The position numbers and the translations under genes were made by a program. From NCBI RefSeq assembly GCF_000495855.1, contig NZ_AWGF01000005.1:248001-312000 (forward strand): a stretch of DNA of 64,000 bases. Reading direction: 5' to 3'. The notes beneath the pieces were generated by a model. It was not told where the DNA came from. It saw only the letters and a program-made list of their open reading frames with translations, and made no database searches. This stretch comes from Asticcacaulis sp. YBE204. GTDB lineage: Bacteria > Pseudomonadota > Alphaproteobacteria > Caulobacterales > Caulobacteraceae. Shown piece after piece: positions 9,182 through 17,598 of this stretch. Within the stretch, counting starts at the first letter, position 1. Each line of letters begins with the position of its first letter.

Positions 9182-11326
9182 ATGTCAAAAAGCAAAGTAA
9201 AGCAACCGGCAAGCGTCAGTCCTGAAGTCATGCCTGAAGTTGTAGGCGCAGGGGGCGAAACGCATCAGCAAGCCATAGCGGGTTCGCCGATCCTGACGAC
9301 CGAGCAGGGTATGCCCGTCTCCGACAATCAAAACGCTCTGCGCGTAGGCCTGCGCGGTCCGATGGCGATGGAAGATCAGGTCTATCGTGAGAAGATGTTC
9401 CACTTCGACCACGAGCGCATCCCTGAGCGCGTGGTTCACGCGCGCGGTTATGGCGCGCATGGCTTTTTCGAGACCTATGAAAGCCTGTCCGACGTGACCT
9501 CGGCGGATATTTTTCAGCGCGCCGGTGAAAAGACGCCGGTCTTCACGCGCTTTTCGACGGTTGCCGGTAATAAGGGCTCGTTCGATCTGGCCCGCGACGT
9601 GCGCGGGTTTGCCGTCAAATTCTATACGAAGGAAGGCAACTGGGACCTGGTCGGAAACAATATTCCGGTCTTCTTCATTCAGGATCCTATGAAGTTCCCT
9701 GACCTTGTCCACGCTGCCAAACAGGAGCCGGACCGCGACTTTCCGCAGGCGCAGACAGCCCACGACAACTTCTGGGACTTCATCTCCCTGATGCCCGAAT
9801 CCATGCACATGATCATGTGGACCATGTCGGACCGGGCCATCCCGCGCGGTTTCCGCTTCATGGAAGGCTTCGGTGTCCATACCTTCCGCATGGTCACTGC
9901 CGAAGGCAAGTCGACCTTCGTCAAGTTCCACTGGAAGCCGAAGCTAGGCCTTCAGTCGGTCGTGTGGAACGAAGCCGTCAAGATCAACGGCGCCGATCCC
10001 GACTTCCACCGCCGCGACCTGTGGAACGCCATCTCGAAGGGCGACTTCCCGGAATGGGAACTGGGGCTGCAACTGTTCGACGAGGACTTTGCCGACAGCT
10101 TCGATTTCGACGTGCTCGACGCGACCAAGCTCATCCCCGAAGAGCTGGTGCCGGTGAAGATCGTCGGCCGACTGGTACTCGACCGGATGCCAGACAACTT
10201 CTTTGCCGAGACCGAGCAGGTGGCCTTTTGTACGCAGAACATCGTGCCGGGCCTCGACTTCACCAACGATCCGCTGCTGCAGGGGCGTAATTTCTCGTAT
10301 CTCGACACGCAGATCAAACGTCTCGGCGGACCGAATTTCACGCACTTGCCTATCAACGCCCCGAAATGCCCGTTCGCACACTTTCAGCAGGACGGCCATA
10401 TGGCCTTCCATAACCCGAAAGGCCGCGTGAACTACGAACCCAATTCGTGGACCCCGGCGCTGGGGGCCGATCCCGGACCGCGCGAAACGCCGATGGGTTT
10501 CAAGACCTTTCCCGAAGAGGCGTCGGGTGCCAAGCTGCGCATACGTCCGGAGAGTTTCGCCGATCACTATAGTCAGGCGCGCCAATTCTATCTCAGCCAG
10601 ACCCAGATCGAGCAGGGCCACATCCAGAACGCGCTTATCTTCGAGCTCAGCCGCGTCGAACGCCCGGATATCCGCCTGCGCGTCGTCTCGCATCTGCTGA
10701 ACATCGATCCCGACCTGGCCTCACAGGTCGCCAGCGGGCTGGGCATTTCGGAGTTGCCGCAACCGGCGCCCGCCGCCGTGCCGACCCTGGCCGATCTGCT
10801 GCCGTCGGATGCCCTGAGCATTCAGAAGCGTAACCTCGGCATATTGACCGGCCGCAAGCTCGGTATCTTCGTCACCGATGGCGCCGACGCGGCACTGGTC
10901 AACGGCCTGACAGCCGCAGCGACCAAGGCCGGGGCGGTGGTCGAATATATCGCCCCCACGATCGGCGGCGTCGAACTGAGCGATGGCACATGGTTGGCGG
11001 CGCAGTACAAGATCGACGGCGGGCCGTCGGTGCTGTTCGACTTCGTGGCGGTCCTTGCTTCGGCCAATGGCGCGGCGCGGGCGGCCAAGGTTCCGGCGGC
11101 CAAAGACTTTGTGTCGGATGCGTTTTCGCATTTCAAGTTTCTGGCCTATTCGCCCGAAGTCAAACCCTTGCTGGTCAAGGCCGGGATCGCCGAAGATCTC
11201 GATGAAGCCTGTGTCGAGCTGACATCGGCAAAATCCGTCAAGACCTTCATCGAGGCCTGTAAGGACATCCGCCACTGGACGCGCGAAGCCGGGCTGATGG
11301 AGGCCATGAACGGCGGCACGCCCTGA
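9182..11326 (+). CDS. katE: Large-subunit catalase HPII (KatE)
   Basis: Haem catalase converting hydrogen peroxide to water and oxygen, clade 2 large-subunit type, 714 aa from this start. The distal His is in [11 protein letters not shown], the Asn in [11 protein letters not shown], and the proximal haem Tyr in FSYLDTQ. After the catalase core a C-terminal flavodoxin/DJ-1-like domain begins near [11 protein letters not shown], as in E. coli KatE. The ATG at 9182 is chosen because GCAGGG lies about 9 nt upstream; the frame also stays open to a GTG at 9128. Neighbours downstream (acidic peptide, YciF-like protein, SDR) resemble stationary-phase or general stress sets. Confidence 0.95.
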   Translation: MSKSKVKQPASVSPEVMPEVVGAGGETHQQAIAGSPILTTEQGMPVSDNQNALRVGLRGPMAMEDQVYREKMFHFDHERIPERVVHARGYGAHGFFETYESLSDVTSADIFQRAGEKTPVFTRFSTVAGNKGSFDLARDVRGFAVKFYTKEGNWDLVGNNIPVFFIQDPMKFPDLVHAAKQEPDRDFPQAQTAHDNFWDFISLMPESMHMIMWTMSDRAIPRGFRFMEGFGVHTFRMVTAEGKSTFVKFHWKPKLGLQSVVWNEAVKINGADPDFHRRDLWNAISKGDFPEWELGLQLFDEDFADSFDFDVLDATKLIPEELVPVKIVGRLVLDRMPDNFFAETEQVAFCTQNIVPGLDFTNDPLLQGRNFSYLDTQIKRLGGPNFTHLPINAPKCPFAHFQQDGHMAFHNPKGRVNYEPNSWTPALGADPGPRETPMGFKTFPEEASGAKLRIRPESFADHYSQARQFYLSQTQIEQGHIQNALIFELSRVERPDIRLRVVSHLLNIDPDLASQVASGLGISELPQPAPAAVPTLADLLPSDALSIQKRNLGILTGRKLGIFVTDGADAALVNGLTAAATKAGAVVEYIAPTIGGVELSDGTWLAAQYKIDGGPSVLFDFVAVLASANGAARAAKVPAAKDFVSDAFSHFKFLAYSPEVKPLLVKAGIAEDLDEACVELTSAKSVKTFIEACKDIRHWTREAGLMEAMNGGTP

Positions 11327-11359
11327 TCACAAGGAGCCGTCGCCACCTTTTCCAGACCC

Positions 11360-11383
11360 GACCCGGTGAATGCGGACCGGGTC
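11360..11383 (+). other. Hairpin after katE
   Basis: GACCCGGT (11360-11367) pairs perfectly with ACCGGGTC (11376-11383) around an 8-nt loop, 33 nt after the katE stop. There is no T-run, so it is not a canonical terminator; it may protect the katE mRNA 3' end or separate katE from the next gene. Confidence 0.45.
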
Positions 11384-11441
11384 GCTGACTGATGCACGTC
11401 TCGTGGTCAGTCCCCGACACGCATACTTAGAGGAAGCCGAC

Positions 11442-11675
11442 ATGAGCGACGAACAAAGCCAATCGCAGAACCAGACTCCCTTTGAGGAGAACAGGCTGAC
11501 GCCGCAGGCCGGGCCGGTCGATGGTGATACCGAAACCACGCCTTCCGCCGACCCGCTGGCCGACATTCCGACGAACGGTGAGGATCAGCCCGTGGGCACC
11601 GATCCGGCCGATATCGACGGTGAGGATGACGCGGAAGAGGGTGCCGATTCCGAAGACGACCTCGAAGAGGAGTAG
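11442..11675 (+). CDS. Small acidic hypothetical protein
   Basis: A 77-aa protein, extremely rich in Asp, Glu and Gln, with no hydrophobic segment and an acidic tail (SEDDLEEE). It is expected to be intrinsically disordered. ATG 11442 has AGAGGAAG upstream at good spacing and is preferred over upstream in-frame starts. It sits between katE and a YciF-like gene and may share stress regulation with them. No function is recognised. Confidence 0.7.
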   Translation: MSDEQSQSQNQTPFEENRLTPQAGPVDGDTETTPSADPLADIPTNGEDQPVGTDPADIDGEDDAEEGADSEDDLEEE

Positions 11676-11806
11676 AGGGCCGCAGAGGTCCGTGCCCCTG
11701 AACCCGTACTGATAATTTTCTAACGCTTAAGACCCGAGAGCCGAATATTTTATTCGCTCAGGTCTTCATAATTTGCCGTCCCCCACAACCCGAATGGAGC
11801 TTTCCA

Positions 11807-12328
11807 ATGCCCAAGATCAAAACCCTCGAAGAAGCCTTTGTCCACGAACTGTCGGACATCTACAGCGCCGAAAAGCAACTGACCAAGGCCCTGCCGAAGC
11901 TGGCCAAGGCCTCGACCAATCCCGATCTCGCGGCGGGCTTCACCACCCACCTCGAAGAAACCCAGGGCCAGATCGAACGCATCGATCAGATCGTCGACGG
12001 CCTCGGCATCAAGCTGAAGCGAATCAAGTGTCTGGCCATGGAAGGCCTCGTCGCTGAAGGCGCTGAAACGATCGAAGAAATCGAAAAAGGCCCGGTGCGC
12101 GATGTCATGCTCATCGCCGGCGCGCAAAAGGTCGAACACTATGAAATCGCCTCCTACGGCGCCCTGATCGCTATCGCCGATCAACTCGGCTATTCCGATG
12201 CCTCCAAGCTCCTCGCCGAGACTCTGGTCGAGGAAAAGGCTACCGACGAAAAGCTGAACGGTCTGGCTATCTCCGACGTCAACAAGGCCGCCCTTTCGGC
12301 CGCAGCCGACGTTGAGCCGGCTGAATAA
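11807..12328 (+). CDS. YciF-like ferritin-like protein (DUF892)
   Basis: 173-aa protein of the DUF892/YciF family, a ferritin-like four-helix bundle linked to general stress in enterobacteria. Conserved family features are FVHELSDIYSAEKQL at the N-terminus, THLEETQGQIERI with a metal-ligand-type Glu, and KVEHYEIASYG. It is soluble. An SD-like GGAG lies upstream of the ATG and a clear rho-independent terminator follows 17 nt after the stop, so it probably ends a transcript. Biochemical role is not established for the family. Confidence 0.92.
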   Translation: MPKIKTLEEAFVHELSDIYSAEKQLTKALPKLAKASTNPDLAAGFTTHLEETQGQIERIDQIVDGLGIKLKRIKCLAMEGLVAEGAETIEEIEKGPVRDVMLIAGAQKVEHYEIASYGALIAIADQLGYSDASKLLAETLVEEKATDEKLNGLAISDVNKAALSAAADVEPAE

Positions 12329-12345
12329 TATCCAGTGCACGCCTG

Positions 12346-12375
12346 GGCCCCGCTCGTCCGAGTGGGGCCTTTTTT
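12346..12375 (+). terminator. Rho-independent terminator after YciF-like gene
   Basis: GGCCCCGCT (12346-12354) pairs with AGTGGGGCC (12361-12369) with one G-T wobble and a 6-nt loop, followed by six T (12370-12375). It overlaps the 5' leader of the SDR gene, whose ATG is 17 nt further on. Confidence 0.85.
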
Positions 12376-12391
12376 CCATTCCGAGGCTCCG

Positions 12392-13144
12392 ATGACAGTT
12401 GAAACCACACCCTTGCGCGGAAAGCGCGTTCTGGTCACCGGCGGCACGACCGGCATCGGCCGCGCCACGGTGGCGCGTCTGGTCTCGGAAGGGGCACGCG
12501 TCGTTACCTTCGGACGGCACCAGAGAGAGCTTGAGGATGCGCTGGCCCACGCCAGGACGGAGGCGAAGGAGGGTGGCGAAGTCTTCGGCCTGACGGCGGA
12601 CGTATCGACGCGCGAAGGGGTGGCGGCAGCGTTTCATGCGGTGGATACGCATCTGGGTGGTCTTGATATCCTGATCGCCAATGCCGGTCTGGCCGCTGCC
12701 GGCGCGCAGGACATGCCGGATGACGACTGGCGCGAAGCGGTCGAAACAAATTTCCTCGGTTATATTGCCAGCGCTCGCGAAGCCCTACTGCATTTCGAGA
12801 CGGCGGGCGGCGGGCATATCGTCCTTGTTGGCTCGATCAGCGCCGAATCCCAAGGTGCTGGTAGCAGCGTTTACGCAGCCACGAAAGCCGCGGTCGAGAC
12901 CTATGCAAAGACCCTGCGCAAGGAAGTCATGGAACGAAACGTCAAGGTGACCCTGGTGGAGCCCGGCTCGGTCGGCGCCGACATGCAGGAAAAGAGCCCG
13001 GAAGAACAGCGCGAGGCCATCGCTAAAAACGAGATGCTTTATGCCGAGGAGCTGGCCGACACCATCGCCTTTGCCCTGACCCGCTCGCACCGGACCGACG
13101 TGACGGTTCTACGCGTCGAGCCTCTGGTGCAGAAGGGACATTGA
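12392..13144 (+). CDS. Short-chain dehydrogenase/reductase
   Basis: Classical SDR of 250 aa using NAD(P). The nucleotide-binding motif is TGGTTGIG, followed by IANAG, and the catalytic Ser and YxxxK are in VGSISAES and VYAATKAA. The start at ATG 12392 (GAGGCTCCG upstream) is used because an earlier in-frame ATG at 12335 lies inside the terminator of the preceding gene. SDRs of this type reduce a carbonyl or oxidise an alcohol; the substrate is unknown. Confidence 0.9.
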   Translation: MTVETTPLRGKRVLVTGGTTGIGRATVARLVSEGARVVTFGRHQRELEDALAHARTEAKEGGEVFGLTADVSTREGVAAAFHAVDTHLGGLDILIANAGLAAAGAQDMPDDDWREAVETNFLGYIASAREALLHFETAGGGHIVLVGSISAESQGAGSSVYAATKAAVETYAKTLRKEVMERNVKVTLVEPGSVGADMQEKSPEEQREAIAKNEMLYAEELADTIAFALTRSHRTDVTVLRVEPLVQKGH

Positions 13145-13146
13145 CG

Positions 13147-13296
13147 GTGCGGACAAGGCGGCTCAGGCGGTGGCTAGTCATCGGACCGGCCCTGGCTCTG
13201 AGCCTCCCGCTGAGTGCATCGCATGCCCTGCCGTCGGCGGATATCGAAACGATTTTGGTGACAAGCCTCTGTGGACCAAAATCGACCTCACCATAG
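13147..13296 (+). CDS. Possible small secreted peptide (49 aa) or gene remnant
   Basis: GTG start 2 nt after the SDR stop, preceded by AGAAGGGA at correct spacing. It would encode 49 aa with a textbook signal peptide: an Arg-rich n-region (RTRRLRRW), a hydrophobic core (VIGPALALSLPLSA) and an Ala-rich cleavage region, then about 24 residues ending CGPKSTSP. The short mature part makes a broken secreted-protein gene equally possible. Codon phase and SD argue it is translated. Confidence 0.4.
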   Translation: MRTRRLRRWLVIGPALALSLPLSASHALPSADIETILVTSLCGPKSTSP

Positions 13297-13314
13297 AATT
13301 TTGAGGTGACGCTT

Positions 13315-15528
13315 ATGGCCAAGCACCCTAAATCGGGACCGAATGTGCCCGGCTTTTCGTCCGAGACCCTGTCGGTCAAAACCGACCTCGCCGAGAAACC
13401 CAAGTCGATCCATAGTCTCCGCATCGGTGGCGTAAATATTGATCTGTGCCCCGGACGCGACACGATTTGGATCATCGCGCGCCGCGAGGGGAAGGGCGGG
13501 GTCGTTTTGCGCACCAATCCGTGGCCAGGCCCCTATGTTTTGAAGGTGAAGGAAACGTCCGATGCGCGTATCGTGCTGGACGTGACGGCCAGCGCCGGGA
13601 CGTGGACCCTCGAGATCGCGGTGCTGGACGACAAGGTCTTGCGCGTCAGGGTCAGTCTGACGCCGGTTACCGATCTGCTGCTCGCCTTCTGGCCGCGCGA
13701 TCTGTATGTTATCGATGCCGAAGACGATCCCACCAAGGCTGTTGGCAAGGTCGAGGCGGCCCAGCGTGGGGTCAATGGCGGACTCTGCTATTTTAGCGTC
13801 AAGGACCCCGGTTTCGGGTCGGTGCTCTATGCCCAGAACCTGACGGCGCTCAACCCCTATTTCAAGGCGACCAAAACCAAGCCGGACGGCGTGGTCGGCG
13901 GCCACTGGCCGTCGTTGGGGTATCAGCCGCCGACCTCACCCATGGGCTATGCCCCGCCGGAATATCCGCTCGCGGCGGGAGAAGAGATCGTCGTGTCCGA
14001 CGCCCTTCTGGCCTTTCGCCCGGACTGTGCGCCGGACGAGATACAAAGCGCGCGCTACTTCGTCGAAATGCTGGTGGAAATCTATCCCCATCTCGACAAG
14101 CCCGAGGTCGAATTCCACGACTGGATCGACCGGTCGCGGCGCACGATCAAAGACCTGAGCGAGTCGCCACAGGCCCGGATCGAACACTACGGTCACACCT
14201 ATCTGCACCCCTATACGGACGCCGAATATCCCGACAGCATGGTGCAGCTCAGCGTGCTGGCCTCCTTACGCGAATGGGAGCTGACGCAGGGTGCCGTCGA
14301 GCCGCTCTCCGCGGAATTGTCGGCGGGGCTGGGCCGGTTTTTCGATAAAAAGCTTGGTACGATAAGGCGTTACCTGCCCAATGTCGGGGACGACAAGGAT
14401 GCCGACGCGGTCGATTCGTGGTATCTGTTTCACCCCCTGATGAACCTAGCGAGATTGGCGAAGGCTGGAGACGCTAATGCAGAAAAACTGTTCCGCGACT
14501 CGCTCGACTCCACCGTCAGATCGGCGCAGCATTTCGATTACGTCTGGCCGATCCAGTTCAACATCACCGATTTTTCTGTCATCACCGAAGAACGCAGTCC
14601 GCAGGGCCGCGGCCAGACCGACGCGGGCGGTCTCTATGCCTATGTCATGCTACTGGCGTTCGAGATCACCGGCGAAGAGACCTATCTCGACGAGGCGAAA
14701 GCCGCGCTGAAGGCGCTGGAGGGTAACCGGTTCAATCTGGCCTACCAGACCAATCTGACGGCATGGGGCGCGGTCGCCTGCCTCAAGCTATGGCTGAGGG
14801 ACCGGCAGTCGGGCTATCTCGATCAGAGTTTCGTTTTCATCGCCAGCTTCCTGCACAATTGCGAACTGTGGGATTCCGACATTGAGCACGCGCAATATTA
14901 TACCAATTTCTTCGGCGTCACCTGCCTGCACGATGCGCCCTATATGGCGGCCTACGAGTGTTTCGAGACCTTCGCCGCCTTCGACGAATATCTGAGGCTG
15001 GGCTATGACGACATCCCGCCCGCGGCCAAGCTGTTGCTGTGCGAATACCGTCGCTTCGCGCAGGACATGACCTGGTATTTCTATCCCGACGCCCTGCCGG
15101 AAGAGGCGGTGGCCAGGGACGATATCCGCAATGGCTACAACGATCGCGCCCTGTCCTTTCCCCTCGAAGATCTCTATGGCGACGGTCAGCCCGCCGGTCA
15201 GGTGGGACAGGAAATCTACGGCGCCGGGGGTGCGTTTATCTTCGCCGCACGGGCGTTCAACGAATGCGGCGACAAACCCTTCCGCCTGTTCTGCGATTAC
15301 CCGACGGAGGTAACGTTGACCGACGACGGCGGTCTGTGTGTCAAATTACAGGGGCCGGTCGGACAGGCGGGGCGTCTGCGTTTGCTGCGGAAAGCCCGAC
15401 GCACCCTACCGAAAATGAAGGTGACTCTGGCGCACACTGAAATCGAGGCCATCGCGCGCGATAGCGACAAGGATTACCACGACTATGAAGTGCCGGCAGA
15501 CGTCTTGCTTATTATCCATTCAGCTTAG
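13315..15528 (+). CDS. Large conserved-looking protein, unrecognised (possible alpha/alpha-barrel glycosidase-like)
   Basis: 737-aa protein from ATG 13315, which has GAGG 9 nt upstream (a GTG at 13306 overlaps that SD). No signal peptide. The first 250 residues look beta-rich (GGVNIDLCPG, TWTLEIAVLDDK), and the remainder is rich in helices with aromatic and acidic residues (HSYLHPYTD-type stretches, GQTDAGGLYAYVML, AYQTNLTAWGAVACLKLW), a pattern reminiscent of beta-sandwich plus (alpha/alpha)6-barrel carbohydrate enzymes. This fold reading is inference. It ends 9 nt before the small membrane gene preceding mntH. Confidence 0.75.
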   Translation: MAKHPKSGPNVPGFSSETLSVKTDLAEKPKSIHSLRIGGVNIDLCPGRDTIWIIARREGKGGVVLRTNPWPGPYVLKVKETSDARIVLDVTASAGTWTLEIAVLDDKVLRVRVSLTPVTDLLLAFWPRDLYVIDAEDDPTKAVGKVEAAQRGVNGGLCYFSVKDPGFGSVLYAQNLTALNPYFKATKTKPDGVVGGHWPSLGYQPPTSPMGYAPPEYPLAAGEEIVVSDALLAFRPDCAPDEIQSARYFVEMLVEIYPHLDKPEVEFHDWIDRSRRTIKDLSESPQARIEHYGHTYLHPYTDAEYPDSMVQLSVLASLREWELTQGAVEPLSAELSAGLGRFFDKKLGTIRRYLPNVGDDKDADAVDSWYLFHPLMNLARLAKAGDANAEKLFRDSLDSTVRSAQHFDYVWPIQFNITDFSVITEERSPQGRGQTDAGGLYAYVMLLAFEITGEETYLDEAKAALKALEGNRFNLAYQTNLTAWGAVACLKLWLRDRQSGYLDQSFVFIASFLHNCELWDSDIEHAQYYTNFFGVTCLHDAPYMAAYECFETFAAFDEYLRLGYDDIPPAAKLLLCEYRRFAQDMTWYFYPDALPEEAVARDDIRNGYNDRALSFPLEDLYGDGQPAGQVGQEIYGAGGAFIFAARAFNECGDKPFRLFCDYPTEVTLTDDGGLCVKLQGPVGQAGRLRLLRKARRTLPKMKVTLAHTEIEAIARDSDKDYHDYEVPADVLLIIHSA

Positions 15529-15537
15529 AAACATGCC

Positions 15538-15735
15538 ATGACCGATACCCAGACCCGTACGCGCCTTAGAAACTCCCAGATCGCCAAGGCATCGTTCAAC
15601 TGCGGTAAGGCTTCGTGCCATGCCACCGTGAGGGTAACTCCGGGTGGCCTACTGGCCATAGGCGCACTGGTGAGCAGTATCCTTCTGTCGACATCGGTGC
15701 TCGTAGCCGTAGCCGTACGAGCCAAATACAAATGA
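15538..15735 (+). CDS. Small single-span membrane protein translationally coupled to mntH
   Basis: 65 aa: a basic N-terminal half with two Cys, then a membrane segment (about residues 37-60, [20 protein letters not shown]) ending in a basic AKYK tail, predicting a cytoplasmic N-terminus only weakly. Its TGA overlaps the mntH ATG (ATGA, 15732-15735), which strongly suggests coupled translation. A clear paralogue lies upstream of mgtC at 43299-43493, sharing AKxSFxCG, RxTPx[12 protein letters not shown] and AKY. Not a family I recognise. A role as accessory or regulatory subunit of divalent-metal transport is inference from context. Confidence 0.75.
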   Translation: MTDTQTRTRLRNSQIAKASFNCGKASCHATVRVTPGGLLAIGALVSSILLSTSVLVAVAVRAKYK

Positions 15736-17090
15736 CCCCGCCAGAAGACACCTCGCCGGACGCCTGGAAACACGCCGACGCCGACAGCACTACGCGCGAA
15801 AGTCTGGCTGAGGTCAATGCGTCGGTCAGCGTGCCGTCGCAAGGCGTCTGGTGGCGCAAGTTGCTGGCCTTTGTCGGGCCAGGCTATATGGTCAGTGTCG
15901 GCTATATGGACCCGGGTAACTGGGCAACCGACCTGACCGGCGGCTCGCAGTTCGGCTATACGCTGTTGTCGGTGATCCTGCTGTCGAACCTGATGGCCAT
16001 CCTGTTGCAGGCCCTGGCCGCTCGGCTGGGGATCGCTACGGGCCGCGATCTGGCCCAGGCCTGCCACGACTCCTGTCCGCCCGTGGTACGAACCGGTCTG
16101 TGGATATTGTGCGAACTGGCGATCATCGCCTGCGATCTGGCCGAAGTTATCGGCACGGCCATCGCGCTTAACCTCTTGTTTGGCATTCCGCTGGTAGCCG
16201 GGGCGATCATCACCGCGCTGGATGCTTTCCTGATCCTGTACCTGATGCAAAAAGGCTTTCGATATCTGGAAGCTTTCGTCGTCGCCTTGCTGGGCGTCAT
16301 CGCCGTCTGTTTCCTGATCCAGATCCTTGTGGCCTCGCCACCGGTGATGGCCGTTCTGGGCGGCTTCGTCCCCAAGGCCGAAGTCGTCACCAATCCGGCC
16401 ATGCTGTTTGTCGCCATTGGTATTCTGGGGGCCACCGTCATGCCGCATAACCTCTACCTGCACTCCTCCATCGTGCAGACCCGGGCGTTTGAGCGCACGG
16501 ATGCCGGAAAACGCGACGCGATCAAATGGGCCACGATCGATTCGACCGTGGCCCTGATGCTGGCCCTGTTCATCAATGCCGCCATTCTGATCCTCGCCGC
16601 GGCAGTGTTCCACGGCAAGGGTCATACAGGCGTTGCCGAGATCGAACAGGCCTATCAACTGATTTCGCCCCTGCTGGGATTGGGGATTGCTTCGACCCTG
16701 TTTGCGGTGGCCTTGCTGGCATCGGGCCTGAACTCGACCGTGACGGCGACCTTAGCTGGTCAGATCGTTATGGAAGGCTTCATGCGCTGGCGGTTGCCGC
16801 ACTGGGCGCGACGGCTGCTTACGCGGGGTCTGGCGATCATTCCCGTCGTGGTCGTCACCAGCGTGTATGGCAAGTCGGGGACGGCGCACCTGCTGGTCCT
16901 CAGTCAGGTCATCCTGTCGATGCAACTGCCGTTCGCCGTCATACCTCTGGTGGCTTTCGTCAGCGATCGCAGCAAGATGGGGCGCTTTACCATCACTCCG
17001 GGTATCAGGATACTGGCGTGGATCGTGGCCGCCCTGATCGTCGCTTTAAACCTCAAGCTTCTCTTCAATGTCACTACGTCAGGTTTCTGA
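15732..17090 (+). CDS. mntH: NRAMP-family manganese/divalent metal transporter MntH
   Basis: Proton-coupled Mn(II)/Fe(II) importer in the inner membrane, 452 aa with about 11 membrane spans. Signature motifs are MDPGNWATD in TM1 (Asp, Pro, Gly, Asn) and [10 protein letters not shown] in TM6 (the MPH metal-binding motif). ATG 15732 overlaps the stop of the upstream small membrane gene. No MntR or Fur site was identified by eye. With katE nearby, a role in manganese supply during oxidative stress is plausible. Confidence 0.94.
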   Translation: MTPPEDTSPDAWKHADADSTTRESLAEVNASVSVPSQGVWWRKLLAFVGPGYMVSVGYMDPGNWATDLTGGSQFGYTLLSVILLSNLMAILLQALAARLGIATGRDLAQACHDSCPPVVRTGLWILCELAIIACDLAEVIGTAIALNLLFGIPLVAGAIITALDAFLILYLMQKGFRYLEAFVVALLGVIAVCFLIQILVASPPVMAVLGGFVPKAEVVTNPAMLFVAIGILGATVMPHNLYLHSSIVQTRAFERTDAGKRDAIKWATIDSTVALMLALFINAAILILAAAVFHGKGHTGVAEIEQAYQLISPLLGLGIASTLFAVALLASGLNSTVTATLAGQIVMEGFMRWRLPHWARRLLTRGLAIIPVVVVTSVYGKSGTAHLLVLSQVILSMQLPFAVIPLVAFVSDRSKMGRFTITPGIRILAWIVAALIVALNLKLLFNVTTSGF

Positions 17091-17133
17091 GAGTAAAGCC
17101 AAATTTGTCATTGGTCTTGTAACCAGAAATATA

Positions 17134-17160
17134 ACATCCATATACCATCCATGTGGATGG
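17134..17160 (+). promoter_or_regulatory. Inverted repeat / candidate RHH operator
   Basis: CCATCCA (17145-17151) and TGGATGG (17154-17160) form a perfect inverted repeat with a TG centre, and a third copy of CATCCAT lies just upstream (about 17135-17141). The element overlaps the SD of the RHH regulator gene, which fits autoregulation by a ribbon-helix-helix dimer. Inferred only. Confidence 0.45.
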
Positions 17161-17170
17161 AGATTTTGTT

Positions 17171-17584
17171 TTGACTGAAGCCCTGCCCAAGTCTAAAACG
17201 CCTGAGAGCGAGAAGATTACGATCAATCTCGGCTATGTCGATCTGGGGCAGGTCGATCTGCTGGTCGCCGAAGGTTTTTACTCCAACCGCACGGATTTTA
17301 TCCGCACGGCCATCCGTAACCAGTTGGAGCGGCACGGCGACGCGGTGAAGCAGTCGATCACCCGGTACGAACTTGACCTTGGTTTGCGACACTTCAGCCG
17401 TCCGGACCTTGAAGCCGTTCAGGCGCGCGGGGAAACCCTGAGCATTCAGGTCCTCGGGCTGGCCGCAATCGCGGTTGACGTCACGCCTGAGCTGGCGCGG
17501 GCGACGATTTCTTCCCTGCATATACTCGGCGCGTTGCAAGCGCCGCCCGACGTCAAGGCCGCCCTGCGCGACCGTATCAAGTAA
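17171..17584 (+). CDS. Ribbon-helix-helix (CopG-type) transcriptional regulator
   Basis: About 137 aa. The region EKITINLGYVDLGQVDLL followed by FYSNRTDFIRTAIRNQL matches a CopG/MetJ-type RHH domain at residues about 14-55: a beta strand pairing to form the DNA-contacting sheet, then two helices. The C-terminal 80 residues are not recognised. TTG 17171 is preferred because GGAG lies 8 nt upstream; a GTG at 17153 is in frame but sits within the inverted repeat. It is 14 nt upstream of the PHB-depolymerase-like gene, which it probably regulates. Confidence 0.75.
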   Translation: MTEALPKSKTPESEKITINLGYVDLGQVDLLVAEGFYSNRTDFIRTAIRNQLERHGDAVKQSITRYELDLGLRHFSRPDLEAVQARGETLSIQVLGLAAIAVDVTPELARATISSLHILGALQAPPDVKAALRDRIK

Positions 17585-17598
17585 ACCGGAGTAGCGTT

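Noticed and set aside
11750-12652. Minus-strand ORF of 300 codons opposite the YciF-like gene and SDR
   Set aside because: It spans a plus-strand terminator and two real genes; no family resemblance.
15525-16658. Minus-strand ORF of 377 codons opposite mntH
   Set aside because: Composition (Gln, Asp, Gly and His rich) is typical of an antisense frame; mntH on the plus strand has clear NRAMP motifs.
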